Below, one piece after another: positions 25,601-32,833 of a DNA stretch of 64,000 nucleotides (position 1 is its first letter; each line of letters opens with the position of its first letter). A program made the position numbers and the translations under genes. A model generated the notes under the pieces. The model was not told the origin of the DNA. It searched no databases and was given only the letters and a program-made list of their open reading frames with translations. Location: NCBI GenBank assembly GCA_023390115.1, contig JAEWDM010000016.1:235707-299706 (forward strand), in the 5' to 3' direction. Origin of the DNA: Bacillota bacterium. GTDB lineage: Bacteria; Bacillota; Clostridia; Acetivibrionales; DSM-27016.

Positions 25601-28597
25601 AGCGTGAGGGACGGCTGGCCGTATATTGTCTCCGGCACAAAAATTGATATTGCAATTGCCGATATGGACAGGGACGGAACAGATGAAATTGTTTACTCGG
25701 AGTTAAACGAAATTAATGTGCTGAAAATTGACGGAACGCCAATGTCGGCGGCCTGGCCCGATCACAAGACGCGTTATTATGGAAAATTTTCCATAGGGGA
25801 TATTAACGGAGATGCTTATCCCGAAATAGTAGCATATCACGTGGAGGAAAAAACGTATACCTCACAGGACTTAGCGCAAAAGAAATATGTGCACAATGAA
25901 GTGGTGGCAATTGACAGAAATGCGCAAGTGATAGATAGATGGAGAGTTGTTGGGCCCGGAGGAGCAAGACCCGACAAGTCATTAGCTGAAACGGATTATT
26001 TAAAATCAGATCCGGTATTGGGAGACTTTGACGGGGATGGAAAGGCGGATATCGCCGTTAGCCAAAGGCTATGGGACCAAAACAATAATATAGTCGGAGG
26101 AGCTTTGACAGTTCTTGCCACCGACGGAGACTATGATGCGGATAACATGGAATGGCCGGTAAGGCTGCATAATACCCGGAATACCTCGGTGAATATTGTT
26201 CAGGGATCGTTTCCGGCTGTCACGGGTATTGCTTTAAATTCTGCCTCGGCAGGTATAACGGAGGGGCAAAAATTTAAGCTGATTGCCTCTGTAATGCCGG
26301 CAGGAGCAAACAGGAGCATAGTGTGGTCGGTTTCTGATGAGAGTGCGGAGGGTGTGGCTGTAGTGGAGCAGGATGGCACAGTTACCGCAAGGCTTCCCGG
26401 TACTGCGGTAATAAGAGCTGCAAGCCGGACTGATTCAAGCAAGTATGCCGAATGCACGGTGACTGTAAGTGAGGCGCCCGAGGGGGTGTTATTCACAGAA
26501 GGCTTTGAGGGCTCCGGTGGAAGCTTTTTTGACGGGTGGAGTGTTCAGCATGTCAGTGGCGACAGGGGAGAATGGAGTGTTGTTTCAAATGGAACCAAGC
26601 CTGCCATAGACGCTCCCAAGTCGGGAATTAAAATGGCGAAATTCAATTCAAATGATGTCACCGGCACTGTTACCCGCCTATACAGAGATGAAGGCGTAAG
26701 CCTTGAGGACGGGAGCTATTGCCTGAAATTCTGGATGTATCACGATATGATAGGGAATTCAGGGAGCGGCGTAAGCAAAATACAGGTTCAGGTGACTACG
26801 GACGGAGGCGGGTATTGGATTGACGCAGGAGATGCCATTAACAGGTATGATGGAAGTATCGGCTGGAAGGAGCATATAATAAACCTTGATGAATATAGAG
26901 GCGCTTCGTGTCTGCAAATAGCATTTACAGGCACCGGCAATGCAGGCGGAAACATTTATCTGGATGATATATCGGTTATTAAGAGCGTGCCTGTCTCGGA
27001 GATTACACTGGACAGAAGCTCCATGAGCCTGGCTATGTATAAGAGAGCTCAATTAACCGCAACCGTTGAGCCACAGAATGCCACCGATAAAAATGTCATA
27101 TGGACGCTTCAGAGCGAGAGTGCAAATAATGTGGTGACGGTATCTTCAACAGGCTCGGTTCTGGCACAGAACCGCGGCTGGGCCATAGTAAGGGCAACCA
27201 GCGTATGGGATCCGCGCAAATATGCCGATTGCGCCGTAACGGTAAATACCGAGCTGGTGCCTGTGGCGGAGGTTAATCTTAACACTGCCTCCGCCATCAT
27301 GGGCATGGGCGGGAGCATACAGCTTGAAGCGGTGGTATTACCCCAGAACGCAACCAATCCGAATATAAGATGGTCGATTGAGGGATCGGAGGATGCCGCG
27401 ACGGTATCGGCCACAGGGCTTGTGACGGCAAAAGCTGAAGGCATGGCGGTAATAAGGGCCACCAGCACCTTTGACAGCAGCAAGTATGCCGAATGCACGG
27501 TGACTGTAGCCCCGCCCGTGATACCTGTAACGGCAGTCAGCTTAAGCGCTGAAGCCTTAAGTATAGAAGCGGGTCAGAGCAGTCAGCTCACTGCCGAGGT
27601 GATACCGGAAAGCGCGACAAACAAGGAAGTAATATGGACTTTACAAAGCGAGAGCGAGGATAATGTGGCAGAGGTATCGTCTTCGGGGCTTGTCACGGCG
27701 ATTAATGCCGGAACAGCGGTAATAAGGGCTACAAGCACCTTTGACGACAGCAAGTATGCAGAGTGCACGGTAACGGTGACCCTGCCGGTGATACCTGTAA
27801 CGGAAGTCAGCTTAAGCACTGAAGCCTTAAGCATAGCAGCAGGCCAGAGCGGGCGGCTCACCGCCCGGGTGGCACCTGAAAACGCGACGAACAAGGAAGT
27901 AATATGGACGGTACAAAGCGAGAGTGCGGATAATGTGGCAGAGGTATCGTCTTCGGGGCTTGTCACGGCGAACAATCTCGGAACGGCAGTAATAAGAGCC
28001 GCCAGTGCTGCGGATGCAAGCCTGTATGCCGAATGCACGGTAACGGTGAATTCTCCCGGCTCAGTAACAGCAATAACCCTTAACAAGACATCCGTCAGTA
28101 TGCAACGCTATAAGCTTGAGCAGCTTATAGCAACAGTTGAACCTGAGGATGCGTCAAATAAGGCTGTTATATGGACGGTACAGAGTGAGAATGCAAATAA
28201 TGTGGTAACAGTATCATCAAAGGGCTCAGTTAATTCATTAAGCTACGGTACGGCTGTGGTAAGAGCGACAAGCGCGGCCAATCCTGCCATATATGCGGAA
28301 TGTACGGTAACGGTGAATCCGCCCGGAGAACCGATAACGGAAGTCAGCCTGAATAAGACATTGATGACTTTGGAGGAAGGCCAGAGCGAGCAGCTGGTTG
28401 CGACGGTTGCTCCTGCAAGCGCAGTGATAAAGAGCGTAATATGGACGGTTGCAAGCCAGAGCGGGGATAATGTGGCGGAGGTATCGGCAACGGGCCTTGT
28501 CACTGCGAATAATCCGGGTACGGCGGTAATAAGAGCGGCAAGCGTCGGCGATCCGGACAAGTATTCCGAATGCACGGTAACGGTAACCGGGCCTTAG
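22625..28597 (+). CDS. Giant secreted subtilisin-like protease with FG-GAP repeats and seven BIG2 domains
   Basis: This encodes a 1990-residue exported protein. A signal peptide spans residues 1-41 (cleavage near SAFA-QQ). An I9-like propeptide region runs to about 190. The S8 peptidase domain (about 195-515) has the catalytic Asp in AVVDTGIDNTHPD near 237, the His in DHGHGTHVAG near 292, and the Ser in NGTSMAAPHVSG near 454. Two Ig-like segments follow, then seven Asp-rich FG-GAP repeats (about 800-1180; for example GDLDGDGQGE, ADMDRDGTDE, GDFDGDGKAD), suggesting a calcium-binding seven-bladed propeller. One BIG2 domain, a MAM-like module near 1290-1455, and six more tandem BIG2 domains end the chain. 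There is no LPXTG or SLH anchor. Ribosome site AAGGACG. It probably degrades extracellular protein or polymer-bound substrates. Confidence 0.88.
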   Translation: MIFFKKRNKKRQIEVSAVISILTLSIFFLSHIFSFNSAFAQQHSNQKASYSVRQQNYSIIVKLNNETAAEAEAQIGQKDMALQKGASKSMEDIFGRYKIKRMKPVYKGLVNWKKKTGKTEKEYYGKIQRDFGKRAAKSGNNAPAASINLSNTYVIEADVSNRQEYERLLESLKKDSRFEYAEENMVLSADMVPNDPYFSGRGSWNQPFDDLYGVKVTSCPEAWDTATGEGVTVAVVDTGIDNTHPDISANMWVNTDEIANNGIDDDNNGHIDDIWGWNFIYGGNDPADDHGHGTHVAGTIAATANNGEGISGVAPGAKVMAVKGLNSRGLGDIAILAESIIYAAENGADIINCSFGGPGYSEALQDAVVKATELGAVVVVSAGNDNDDAGKYSPAGIKEAITVAATDNGDNKAYFSNWGSCIDVAAPGVDILSLRAAGTALGTTVTDNYVRCNGTSMAAPHVSGAAALVLSNNRALSNEQICSALKSSADDIMSGGFDYYSGYGRINAAKALQINSSVQAQIESPAYGSSLKSSVEVTGSAKGSGFYSYSLECGKIIEYGQDPVDWINIGQGYAPVDGGRLGELDISELTDGKYAIRLVVEDNSSPGKKFVDRVEIEVDQIGFTNPATALEPAYATAVRPGRVIDLQGRATGRKFMNYRIEWAEGLNPTEWHTTGFTLENGGNTPVPGGALAQWDSGVYPGREGYYQLRLLVENEGFINEDRTIIYLQPDLAFGSWPQKLDSPLAENSGVLPSGGFTGQYGLAGIYSLQQQQIFFARYSHDGALQYKLPFQNVAQSQVAVGDIDDFPGEETVFVRDGMLRILKADNSYTEFALDNQYDFRNNPVVLQDLDGDYVPEILVLGVKRSNTTRALYAYRLDGSPFGGSFPLIAYDLSRQFDTMMYVNFLVFDINNDGENEIITQQSGDGLITTLNLYKWDGTPLDWQAGQPSFDGAYIRNMIGGDLDGDGQGEIVVWAGGLNFGDIQRLYVINSDGSVRDGWPYIVSGTKIDIAIADMDRDGTDEIVYSELNEINVLKIDGTPMSAAWPDHKTRYYGKFSIGDINGDAYPEIVAYHVEEKTYTSQDLAQKKYVHNEVVAIDRNAQVIDRWRVVGPGGARPDKSLAETDYLKSDPVLGDFDGDGKADIAVSQRLWDQNNNIVGGALTVLATDGDYDADNMEWPVRLHNTRNTSVNIVQGSFPAVTGIALNSASAGITEGQKFKLIASVMPAGANRSIVWSVSDESAEGVAVVEQDGTVTARLPGTAVIRAASRTDSSKYAECTVTVSEAPEGVLFTEGFEGSGGSFFDGWSVQHVSGDRGEWSVVSNGTKPAIDAPKSGIKMAKFNSNDVTGTVTRLYRDEGVSLEDGSYCLKFWMYHDMIGNSGSGVSKIQVQVTTDGGGYWIDAGDAINRYDGSIGWKEHIINLDEYRGASCLQIAFTGTGNAGGNIYLDDISVIKSVPVSEITLDRSSMSLAMYKRAQLTATVEPQNATDKNVIWTLQSESANNVVTVSSTGSVLAQNRGWAIVRATSVWDPRKYADCAVTVNTELVPVAEVNLNTASAIMGMGGSIQLEAVVLPQNATNPNIRWSIEGSEDAATVSATGLVTAKAEGMAVIRATSTFDSSKYAECTVTVAPPVIPVTAVSLSAEALSIEAGQSSQLTAEVIPESATNKEVIWTLQSESEDNVAEVSSSGLVTAINAGTAVIRATSTFDDSKYAECTVTVTLPVIPVTEVSLSTEALSIAAGQSGRLTARVAPENATNKEVIWTVQSESADNVAEVSSSGLVTANNLGTAVIRAASAADASLYAECTVTVNSPGSVTAITLNKTSVSMQRYKLEQLIATVEPEDASNKAVIWTVQSENANNVVTVSSKGSVNSLSYGTAVVRATSAANPAIYAECTVTVNPPGEPITEVSLNKTLMTLEEGQSEQLVATVAPASAVIKSVIWTVASQSGDNVAEVSATGLVTANNPGTAVIRAASVGDPDKYSECTVTVTGP
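27000..28590 (+). repeat. Six tandem ~265-bp BIG2-coding repeats
   Basis: Six consecutive units of 86-90 codons begin near 27000, 27255, 27520, 27790, 28060 and 28325. Each contains a VIWT-like stretch, a V(A/V)(E/T)VSS-SGLVTA-like turn and an AECTVTV end. Units 4 and 5 are nearly identical at the DNA level, which suggests recent duplication or gene conversion. Confidence 0.8.
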
Positions 28598-28729
28598 CAC
28601 ATGGCAGACAATTTTTACATAAAGCTGGTCAAAGCGTGCTGCCCCATAACAATGCTGAGGAAAAAACAATAATGAAAATTGTGTGGACTATGGAAAATAT
28701 AAAAAAGTATTCTAAAAAATACTAATTTG

Positions 28730-28772
28730 GAGCAGATTGGTTTTGTCTCTGCAAAACTGATCTGCTCTTTTT
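28730..28772 (+). terminator. Terminator of the giant protease gene
   Basis: The stem GAGCAGAT-TG-GTTTTG pairs with CAAAAC-T-GATCTGCTC around TCTCTG and ends in T5. It lies 133 bases after the stop codon. Confidence 0.88.
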
Positions 28773-28804
28773 ACAAGGAGCCGACTTGCTTGACAGATTA
28801 CAAT

Positions 28805-29284
28805 TTATTCTAATTCAAAAAGTACTTTTTCATAATCCTTGACATAATAGGCAATGTTCTTTGTGCCTTTTTGAATAATAGTATGTCCCTCGGCTTCCAG
28901 CTTTGCTTTTTGTGTCTCTGCTCCACCCGGATATTTTAGATTTAATTCACCATTTGCTTTTAGTGTTCTCCAGTAGGGTGTTTCATTTTCAGTACGCTGA
29001 TAGCTTGCCCATGCCGCAATCGATACAAAAATGCCTGCTGTAATGGGATCGGTAAAATCTGCGCCGTTTGCCTTTGCAAAATATTCCCGTATTTCTCCAA
29101 TGGTAATTACCTTTCCATACGGAACTAATTTCATTACTTTATCATACTCGATAGGCGGAGCAAAATACATTCTATCTCCACCGTATTTTTCGATGCCCTT
29201 TGGATCAGTAATTGTCTGGAGCTTAGGCATATTCTTACTGTCATTTAACATTGCGTTAAAATCTTTTTTATCTTCATTGGCCAT
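28805..29284 (-). CDS. MGMT-like (alkyltransferase-like) protein
   Basis: This encodes a 159-residue protein. The region VPYGKVITIGEIREY near residue 54 and PYWRTLKANGELNLKYPGG near 105 match the C-terminal DNA-binding domain of O6-alkylguanine DNA alkyltransferases. The alkyl-acceptor PCHR motif is not present; the equivalent position reads PYWR, so it is an alkyltransferase-like protein that may bind but not repair alkylated DNA. The start at 29284 is supported by AGGAGG eight bases upstream. Confidence 0.72.
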   Translation of the reverse strand: MANEDKKDFNAMLNDSKNMPKLQTITDPKGIEKYGGDRMYFAPPIEYDKVMKLVPYGKVITIGEIREYFAKANGADFTDPITAGIFVSIAAWASYQRTENETPYWRTLKANGELNLKYPGGAETQKAKLEAEGHTIIQKGTKNIAYYVKDYEKVLFELE

Positions 29285-29344
29285 GTTCAGCACCTCCTGC
29301 CTAAAGTATAGTTGTTTTACTCCTTCCATGCAATGAGGCTGTTT

Positions 29345-29440
29345 AAAAAAACTTTTTATGTCAGTGGGACGCTCCTTACCAGCCGTTCCTTTAGCTGGTT
29401 ATTGACGTGTATGCCTTGAAGGCAGGTGTGGCTTTTGTGC
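29345..29440 (-). other. Structured non-coding segment, possible IS relic
   Basis: The segment contains an ACCAGC/GCTGGT stem-loop with a 10-base loop (29378-29399), a small GCCTT/AAGGC stem, and the phrase GGAGCGTCCCACTGACA on the minus strand. It resembles the structured end regions I associate with IS200/IS605-type elements, but no transposase gene is nearby. It lies between the MGMT-like gene and tRNA-Lys. Confidence 0.3.
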
Positions 29441-29462
29441 TTATTATATAATTAAATATAAC

Positions 29463-29494
29463 AAAAAAAGCCGACTGCAATCGCAATCGGCTTC
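29463..29494 (-). terminator. Terminator of tRNA-Lys
   Basis: On the minus strand, AGCCGATTGC pairs with GCAGTCGGCT (one mismatch) around GATT, followed by T7. It lies 15 bases downstream of the tRNA 3' end. Confidence 0.85.
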
Positions 29495-29509
29495 CTTTAA
29501 TAAAGAGCT

Positions 29510-29585
29510 TGGTGCGCCATCAGGGACTCGAACCCGGGACACCCTGATTAAGAGTCAGGTGCTCTACCAACTGAGCTAATGGCGC
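29510..29585 (-). tRNA. tRNA-Lys (anticodon CTT)
   Basis: A 76-nt cloverleaf: acceptor stem GCGCCAT/ATGGCGC (7 bp), D arm with AGCTCAGTTGGTAGAGC, anticodon stem CCTGA/TCAGG with loop CTCTTAA (anticodon CTT), and T loop TTCGAGT. The T stem has one mismatch (C-T). The discriminator is A and CCA is encoded. A consensus promoter and a terminator flank it. Confidence 0.97.
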
Positions 29586-29606
29586 ATGTCTTTCGAACAC
29601 TTTTAT

Positions 29607-29635
29607 ATTATAAGAGCAAAAGCTTATATTGTCAA
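29607..29635 (-). promoter_or_regulatory. Consensus sigma-A promoter of tRNA-Lys
   Basis: On the minus strand, TTGACA (29630-29635) and TATAAT (29607-29612) are exactly 17 bases apart, a perfect match to the vegetative consensus. Confidence 0.9.
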
Positions 29636-29672
29636 CAATAAAATAAATAAAAATAAGAAATTTTTTCTTTCG

Positions 29673-29738
29673 TTTTATATTATAATTTCTACATAAAAAT
29701 ATATGGTATAATATCACAAAGGCGTCGGTGCGTCCTTA
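29673..29738 (+). promoter_or_regulatory. Extended -10 promoter of DUF368 gene, first copy of a shared promoter block
   Basis: The extended -10 TGGTATAAT (29704-29712) lies in a 65-bp block that is clearly related to the block at 30731-30800 ahead of the histidine kinase gene. Shared features are TTTTATATT, AATTTC, an AAAAATAT tract, TGGTATAATAT and ACAAA. Confidence 0.6.
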
Positions 29739-29784
29739 TTCCACAAAGGAACATAAAGGATAACTTAAGAAAGGGGAATAATAC

Positions 29785-30687
29785 TTGCTTTTAAATAAAA
29801 ATCAAAGACCTGTGAAGAAGAATATGAATATCGTGAAGGAATCCATGAAGGGAATATTAATTGGCATTGCCAGTATAATTCCAGGCGTCAGCGGCGGCAC
29901 AATGGCGATATCTATGGGAGTATATGATAAAATAATCAGGGCAGTTACCGGGCTCCGTAGAAATATCAGGCAAAGCATTTTGACTCTCCTTCCTTATGGC
30001 GTAGGCGCAGCCATTGGTATAGGAATTTTATCCTTTGTTGTAAAATACGCTTTAAGTGCTTATCCCCTGCAAACCAGCACATTATTCATCGGGATGATTA
30101 TGGGCGGCATACCCATCTTGGCAAAGAAAATAAGGGGGACGAGGCTCACTGCGACAAATATTTCTATATTTGCAGTGTTCTTCTGTGTGGTTTCGGCAAT
30201 GGCATTCCTTAACGGGAGTGAAGGCCAGGCCGCCGATATTGCAGTCAACCCGGGCACGGCTGTTCAGTTGTTTTTTGTGGGGATAATTGCATCAGCCACT
30301 ATGATTATACCCGGTGTAAGCGGTTCTCTTGTAATGATGATATTGGGCTTTTACGGAATAATAATAAGCAATATCAGTAATTTTATTTCCGCTTTGCTTT
30401 ATTTTAATATACCTGCGCTCATCCATGGAACAGCAGTGTTATTGCCGTTCGGTACGGGCGTTTTGATAGGCATAGCCCTGGTAGCAAAGCTGATTGAGGT
30501 TTTATTCGCAAGGGCTCCGGTATTAACCTACTTTGCCATCTTTGGATTAATCTTTGGCTCACCCGTCGCCATTATATATAAAGCAGGCGTATCTTCGGTA
30601 TCAATTTGGAGCGGACTGGCTGCCGCCATAGCTTTTTGCCTTGGCTTTGCCGGTTCATTCCTGCTTGGCAGAGAGGACAATACATAG
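29785..30687 (+). CDS. DUF368 domain integral membrane protein
   Basis: This encodes a 300-residue protein with about nine hydrophobic segments. The signature GIASIIPGVSGGTMAISMGVYDKII at residues 31-55 and its repeat-like partner SATMIIPGVSGSLVMMILG near 170 are the two inverted PGVSG motifs of the DUF368/polyprenyl-phosphate transporter family. Members have been linked to undecaprenyl-phosphate recycling across the membrane; that role is inferred here. The start is a TTG with AAAGGGG upstream; an internal ATG at 29824 is an alternative. Confidence 0.8.
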   Translation: MLLNKNQRPVKKNMNIVKESMKGILIGIASIIPGVSGGTMAISMGVYDKIIRAVTGLRRNIRQSILTLLPYGVGAAIGIGILSFVVKYALSAYPLQTSTLFIGMIMGGIPILAKKIRGTRLTATNISIFAVFFCVVSAMAFLNGSEGQAADIAVNPGTAVQLFFVGIIASATMIIPGVSGSLVMMILGFYGIIISNISNFISALLYFNIPALIHGTAVLLPFGTGVLIGIALVAKLIEVLFARAPVLTYFAIFGLIFGSPVAIIYKAGVSSVSIWSGLAAAIAFCLGFAGSFLLGREDNT

Positions 30688-30730
30688 AAGGAAAATATTA
30701 TTATGAAAAAATTAAGAATTTTATTTTTCA

Positions 30731-30800
30731 TTTTATATTGCAATTTCCTTTGAAAAATATGTGTGGTATAATATTACAAAAGTGCCGGGACATCTTTATA
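30731..30800 (+). promoter_or_regulatory. Extended -10 promoter of the kinase/regulator pair, second copy of the shared block
   Basis: TGGTATAAT at 30764-30772 with the same surroundings as the block at 29673-29738. The kinase start codon is 48 bases downstream. The pair of blocks implies common control or a duplicated promoter. Confidence 0.6.
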
Positions 30801-30820
30801 ATGTAAAGAGGAATCTATAA

Positions 30821-31993
30821 ATGAGTAAACATAAAGTTGATGCAATAAAGCTTGATAAAATATTAAAAAAAGCCATTGAAGCTATTACCCTTTCTAAAAA
30901 CGAGATATATGACATAGCCGAGGGCGCAAAGAAGGAATGCAAAAGGCTTGAGGAAGAGCTTAATATGTTGAAGGTTAACGTAAGGGAACTAATAGAAAGC
31001 GTAATATTTATAGAATCTGAATTGAAGGAGAGAAAGAGAAAGCTCCTGCTCGTGAGTAAAAATCATGAAAAGTATTCTGAGGAAGAACTAAAGCAGGCTT
31101 ACGAAAAAGCCGATAATCTTCGTATAGAGTTAGCAGTGAAGCGCGAACAGGAACAGCACCTGATCAGGCGCAGAAACGACATTGAGGTGAGGATAAAGGA
31201 ATCACTTAAAACCGTGCAGAAGGCCGATAGCCTGATATCGCATGTTGGAGTAGCATTGGGTTGCCTGACAGGTGATTTGCAGCAATTGAGCGTTCAACTG
31301 GACGATATGAACCAGAGGCAGCTTCTGGGGCTGAGGATAATAAAAGCGCAGGAGGAGGAACGGCAGAGGGTTGCGAGGGACATGCATGACGGACCCGCAC
31401 AATCAATGTCAAATGTCGTGCTGAAGGCTGAGATATGCGAAAGACTGATAGATGTAGACATAATAAGAGCTAAAATTGAACTTCAAAATTTGAAAAAGAT
31501 TGTCAGAGAGAGTCTCCATGATGTAAGGAAAATAATATATAATCTTAGGCCTATGTCCTTGGATGATTTGGGATTGGTTCCTACTCTTCAGCGATATATT
31601 GCCACCTTTGGAGAGGACACGGGAATTGCCGCCTCATTAAAGACAATAGGGGTTTATGACGATATTAAGCCTGTAATATCGCTTACTGTCTTTAGGATTG
31701 TTCAGGAGGCATTAAGCAATATCCGAAAGCATTCGAAAGCACAGAATGTAGCTGTAAATTTGGAGTTTATGGATGATGAATTAAAGCTTTATATATATGA
31801 TGACGGGGATGGGTTTAATGTGGATGAGATAAAGATAAGAACAGAGGATGTAAATAGTGGGTTTGGCCTCTTGAGTATGAAGGAAAGAATAGATCTTTTA
31901 AGCGGTGAATTTAAAATAGCTTCAGAGATAGGTAAGGGGACCAGATTGAACGTTGTTATACCCTTACTTCAGGAGGAGGTTCATAATGTGTAA
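30821..31993 (+). CDS. DegS-like sensor histidine kinase
   Basis: This encodes a 390-residue cytoplasmic kinase. Residues 15-180 are charged heptad-like coiled coil with no transmembrane segment, as in DegS. The HisKA_3 dimerisation box EEERQRVARDMHDGPAQSM near residue 182 carries the phosphorylated His in RDMHDGP. The HATPase domain has VFRIVQEALSNIRKHSKA near 290, the D-x-G box IYDDGDGFNVDE near 325, and GFGLLSMKERI near 347. It overlaps the response regulator by 8 bases. Confidence 0.9.
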   Translation: MSKHKVDAIKLDKILKKAIEAITLSKNEIYDIAEGAKKECKRLEEELNMLKVNVRELIESVIFIESELKERKRKLLLVSKNHEKYSEEELKQAYEKADNLRIELAVKREQEQHLIRRRNDIEVRIKESLKTVQKADSLISHVGVALGCLTGDLQQLSVQLDDMNQRQLLGLRIIKAQEEERQRVARDMHDGPAQSMSNVVLKAEICERLIDVDIIRAKIELQNLKKIVRESLHDVRKIIYNLRPMSLDDLGLVPTLQRYIATFGEDTGIAASLKTIGVYDDIKPVISLTVFRIVQEALSNIRKHSKAQNVAVNLEFMDDELKLYIYDDGDGFNVDEIKIRTEDVNSGFGLLSMKERIDLLSGEFKIASEIGKGTRLNVVIPLLQEEVHNV

Positions 31994-32636
31994 TATAAAG
32001 GTATTGATAGCAGATGATCACTCAATGTTCAGACAGGGCTTAAAGCAAATACTTGAATTGGAGGATGACATCAGCGTCATTGCCCAGGCCTGCAACGGTG
32101 ATGAGGCTGTTAAATTCACAAGGGAGAAAAAGCCCGACGTAATACTCATGGATATTAACATGCCCGGAATAAACGGGCTTCAGGCAATTAAGGAGATAAA
32201 GCTTGAGAAGCTGCCTTCCAAAATAATCGTTCTTACCATACATGAGGATAGAGAATATCTTTTTAAAACTATACAAATGGGTGCCGAGGGTTATGTTTTA
32301 AAGGATGCCGAGCCGTCGGTGCTTATAGAGGCAATAAGGAATGTCTTTAACGGACAGTCTTATATACAGGCGAATATGACAACAGAGCTTGTTAAGGAGT
32401 TTAACCGTGTAACACTGCATGAAAAGGAAAAGGGTGAGGAAAATTTACTTACGGCAAGAGAAATAGAGGTGCTTGAACTGATTGCCGAGGGGATGATAAA
32501 CAAGGAGATAGCAAAAGAGCTTTATATAAGTGAGAAGACAGTGAAAAATCATGTGTCCAACATATTTAAAAAGCTTAATGTCTCCGACAGGACTCAAGCG
32601 GCCATATATGCATTCAAGCACAATATAAAAAGCTAG
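31986..32636 (+). CDS. DegU-like response regulator, NarL family
   Basis: This encodes a 216-residue regulator. The receiver domain (residues 1-118) has the acidic pair in LIADDHS, the phosphoryl Asp in VILMDINMPG near 57, and Lys in VLKDAEPS near 107. The LuxR-type helix-turn-helix (residues 150-212) reads LTAREIEVLELIAEGMINKEIA. The true start is ATG 31986, overlapping the kinase stop (ATGTGTAA), with GGAGGAGG upstream. The pair forms a two-component system; target genes are not evident. Confidence 0.92.
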   Translation: MCNIKVLIADDHSMFRQGLKQILELEDDISVIAQACNGDEAVKFTREKKPDVILMDINMPGINGLQAIKEIKLEKLPSKIIVLTIHEDREYLFKTIQMGAEGYVLKDAEPSVLIEAIRNVFNGQSYIQANMTTELVKEFNRVTLHEKEKGEENLLTAREIEVLELIAEGMINKEIAKELYISEKTVKNHVSNIFKKLNVSDRTQAAIYAFKHNIKS

Positions 32637-32730
32637 TACCCTTTATAAAAAAATTTATATTTATATGTATATATAAAGTAAAAGTTGCGAATAATTATTA
32701 ATGCCTCACAAAATACATTTTGACCCCCTA

Positions 32731-32766
32731 AAAAAATGCTCCGGCAGGAAATGCCGGGGCATTTTT
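32731..32766. terminator. Terminator after the two-component pair
   Basis: The stem AAATGCTCCGGCA pairs with TGCCGGGGCATTT (one mismatch) around GGAAA with T5 after it and A6 before it, so it may serve both convergent genes. Confidence 0.85.
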
Positions 32767-32833
32767 AATTGCCGGCTTAAGCAGCATTAAAAGAACCTTG
32801 AATAAAGGTGTGGGACCTTAGCATATAGCGGTA

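Noticed and set aside
27583..28669. Several minus-strand frames across the BIG2 repeats
   Set aside because: They repeat with the same period as the BIG2 units, so they are reverse-complement artefacts of the repeats.
29345..29440. Complete insertion sequence
   Set aside because: No transposase frame or paired ends are present; only a weak resemblance to structured IS ends remains.
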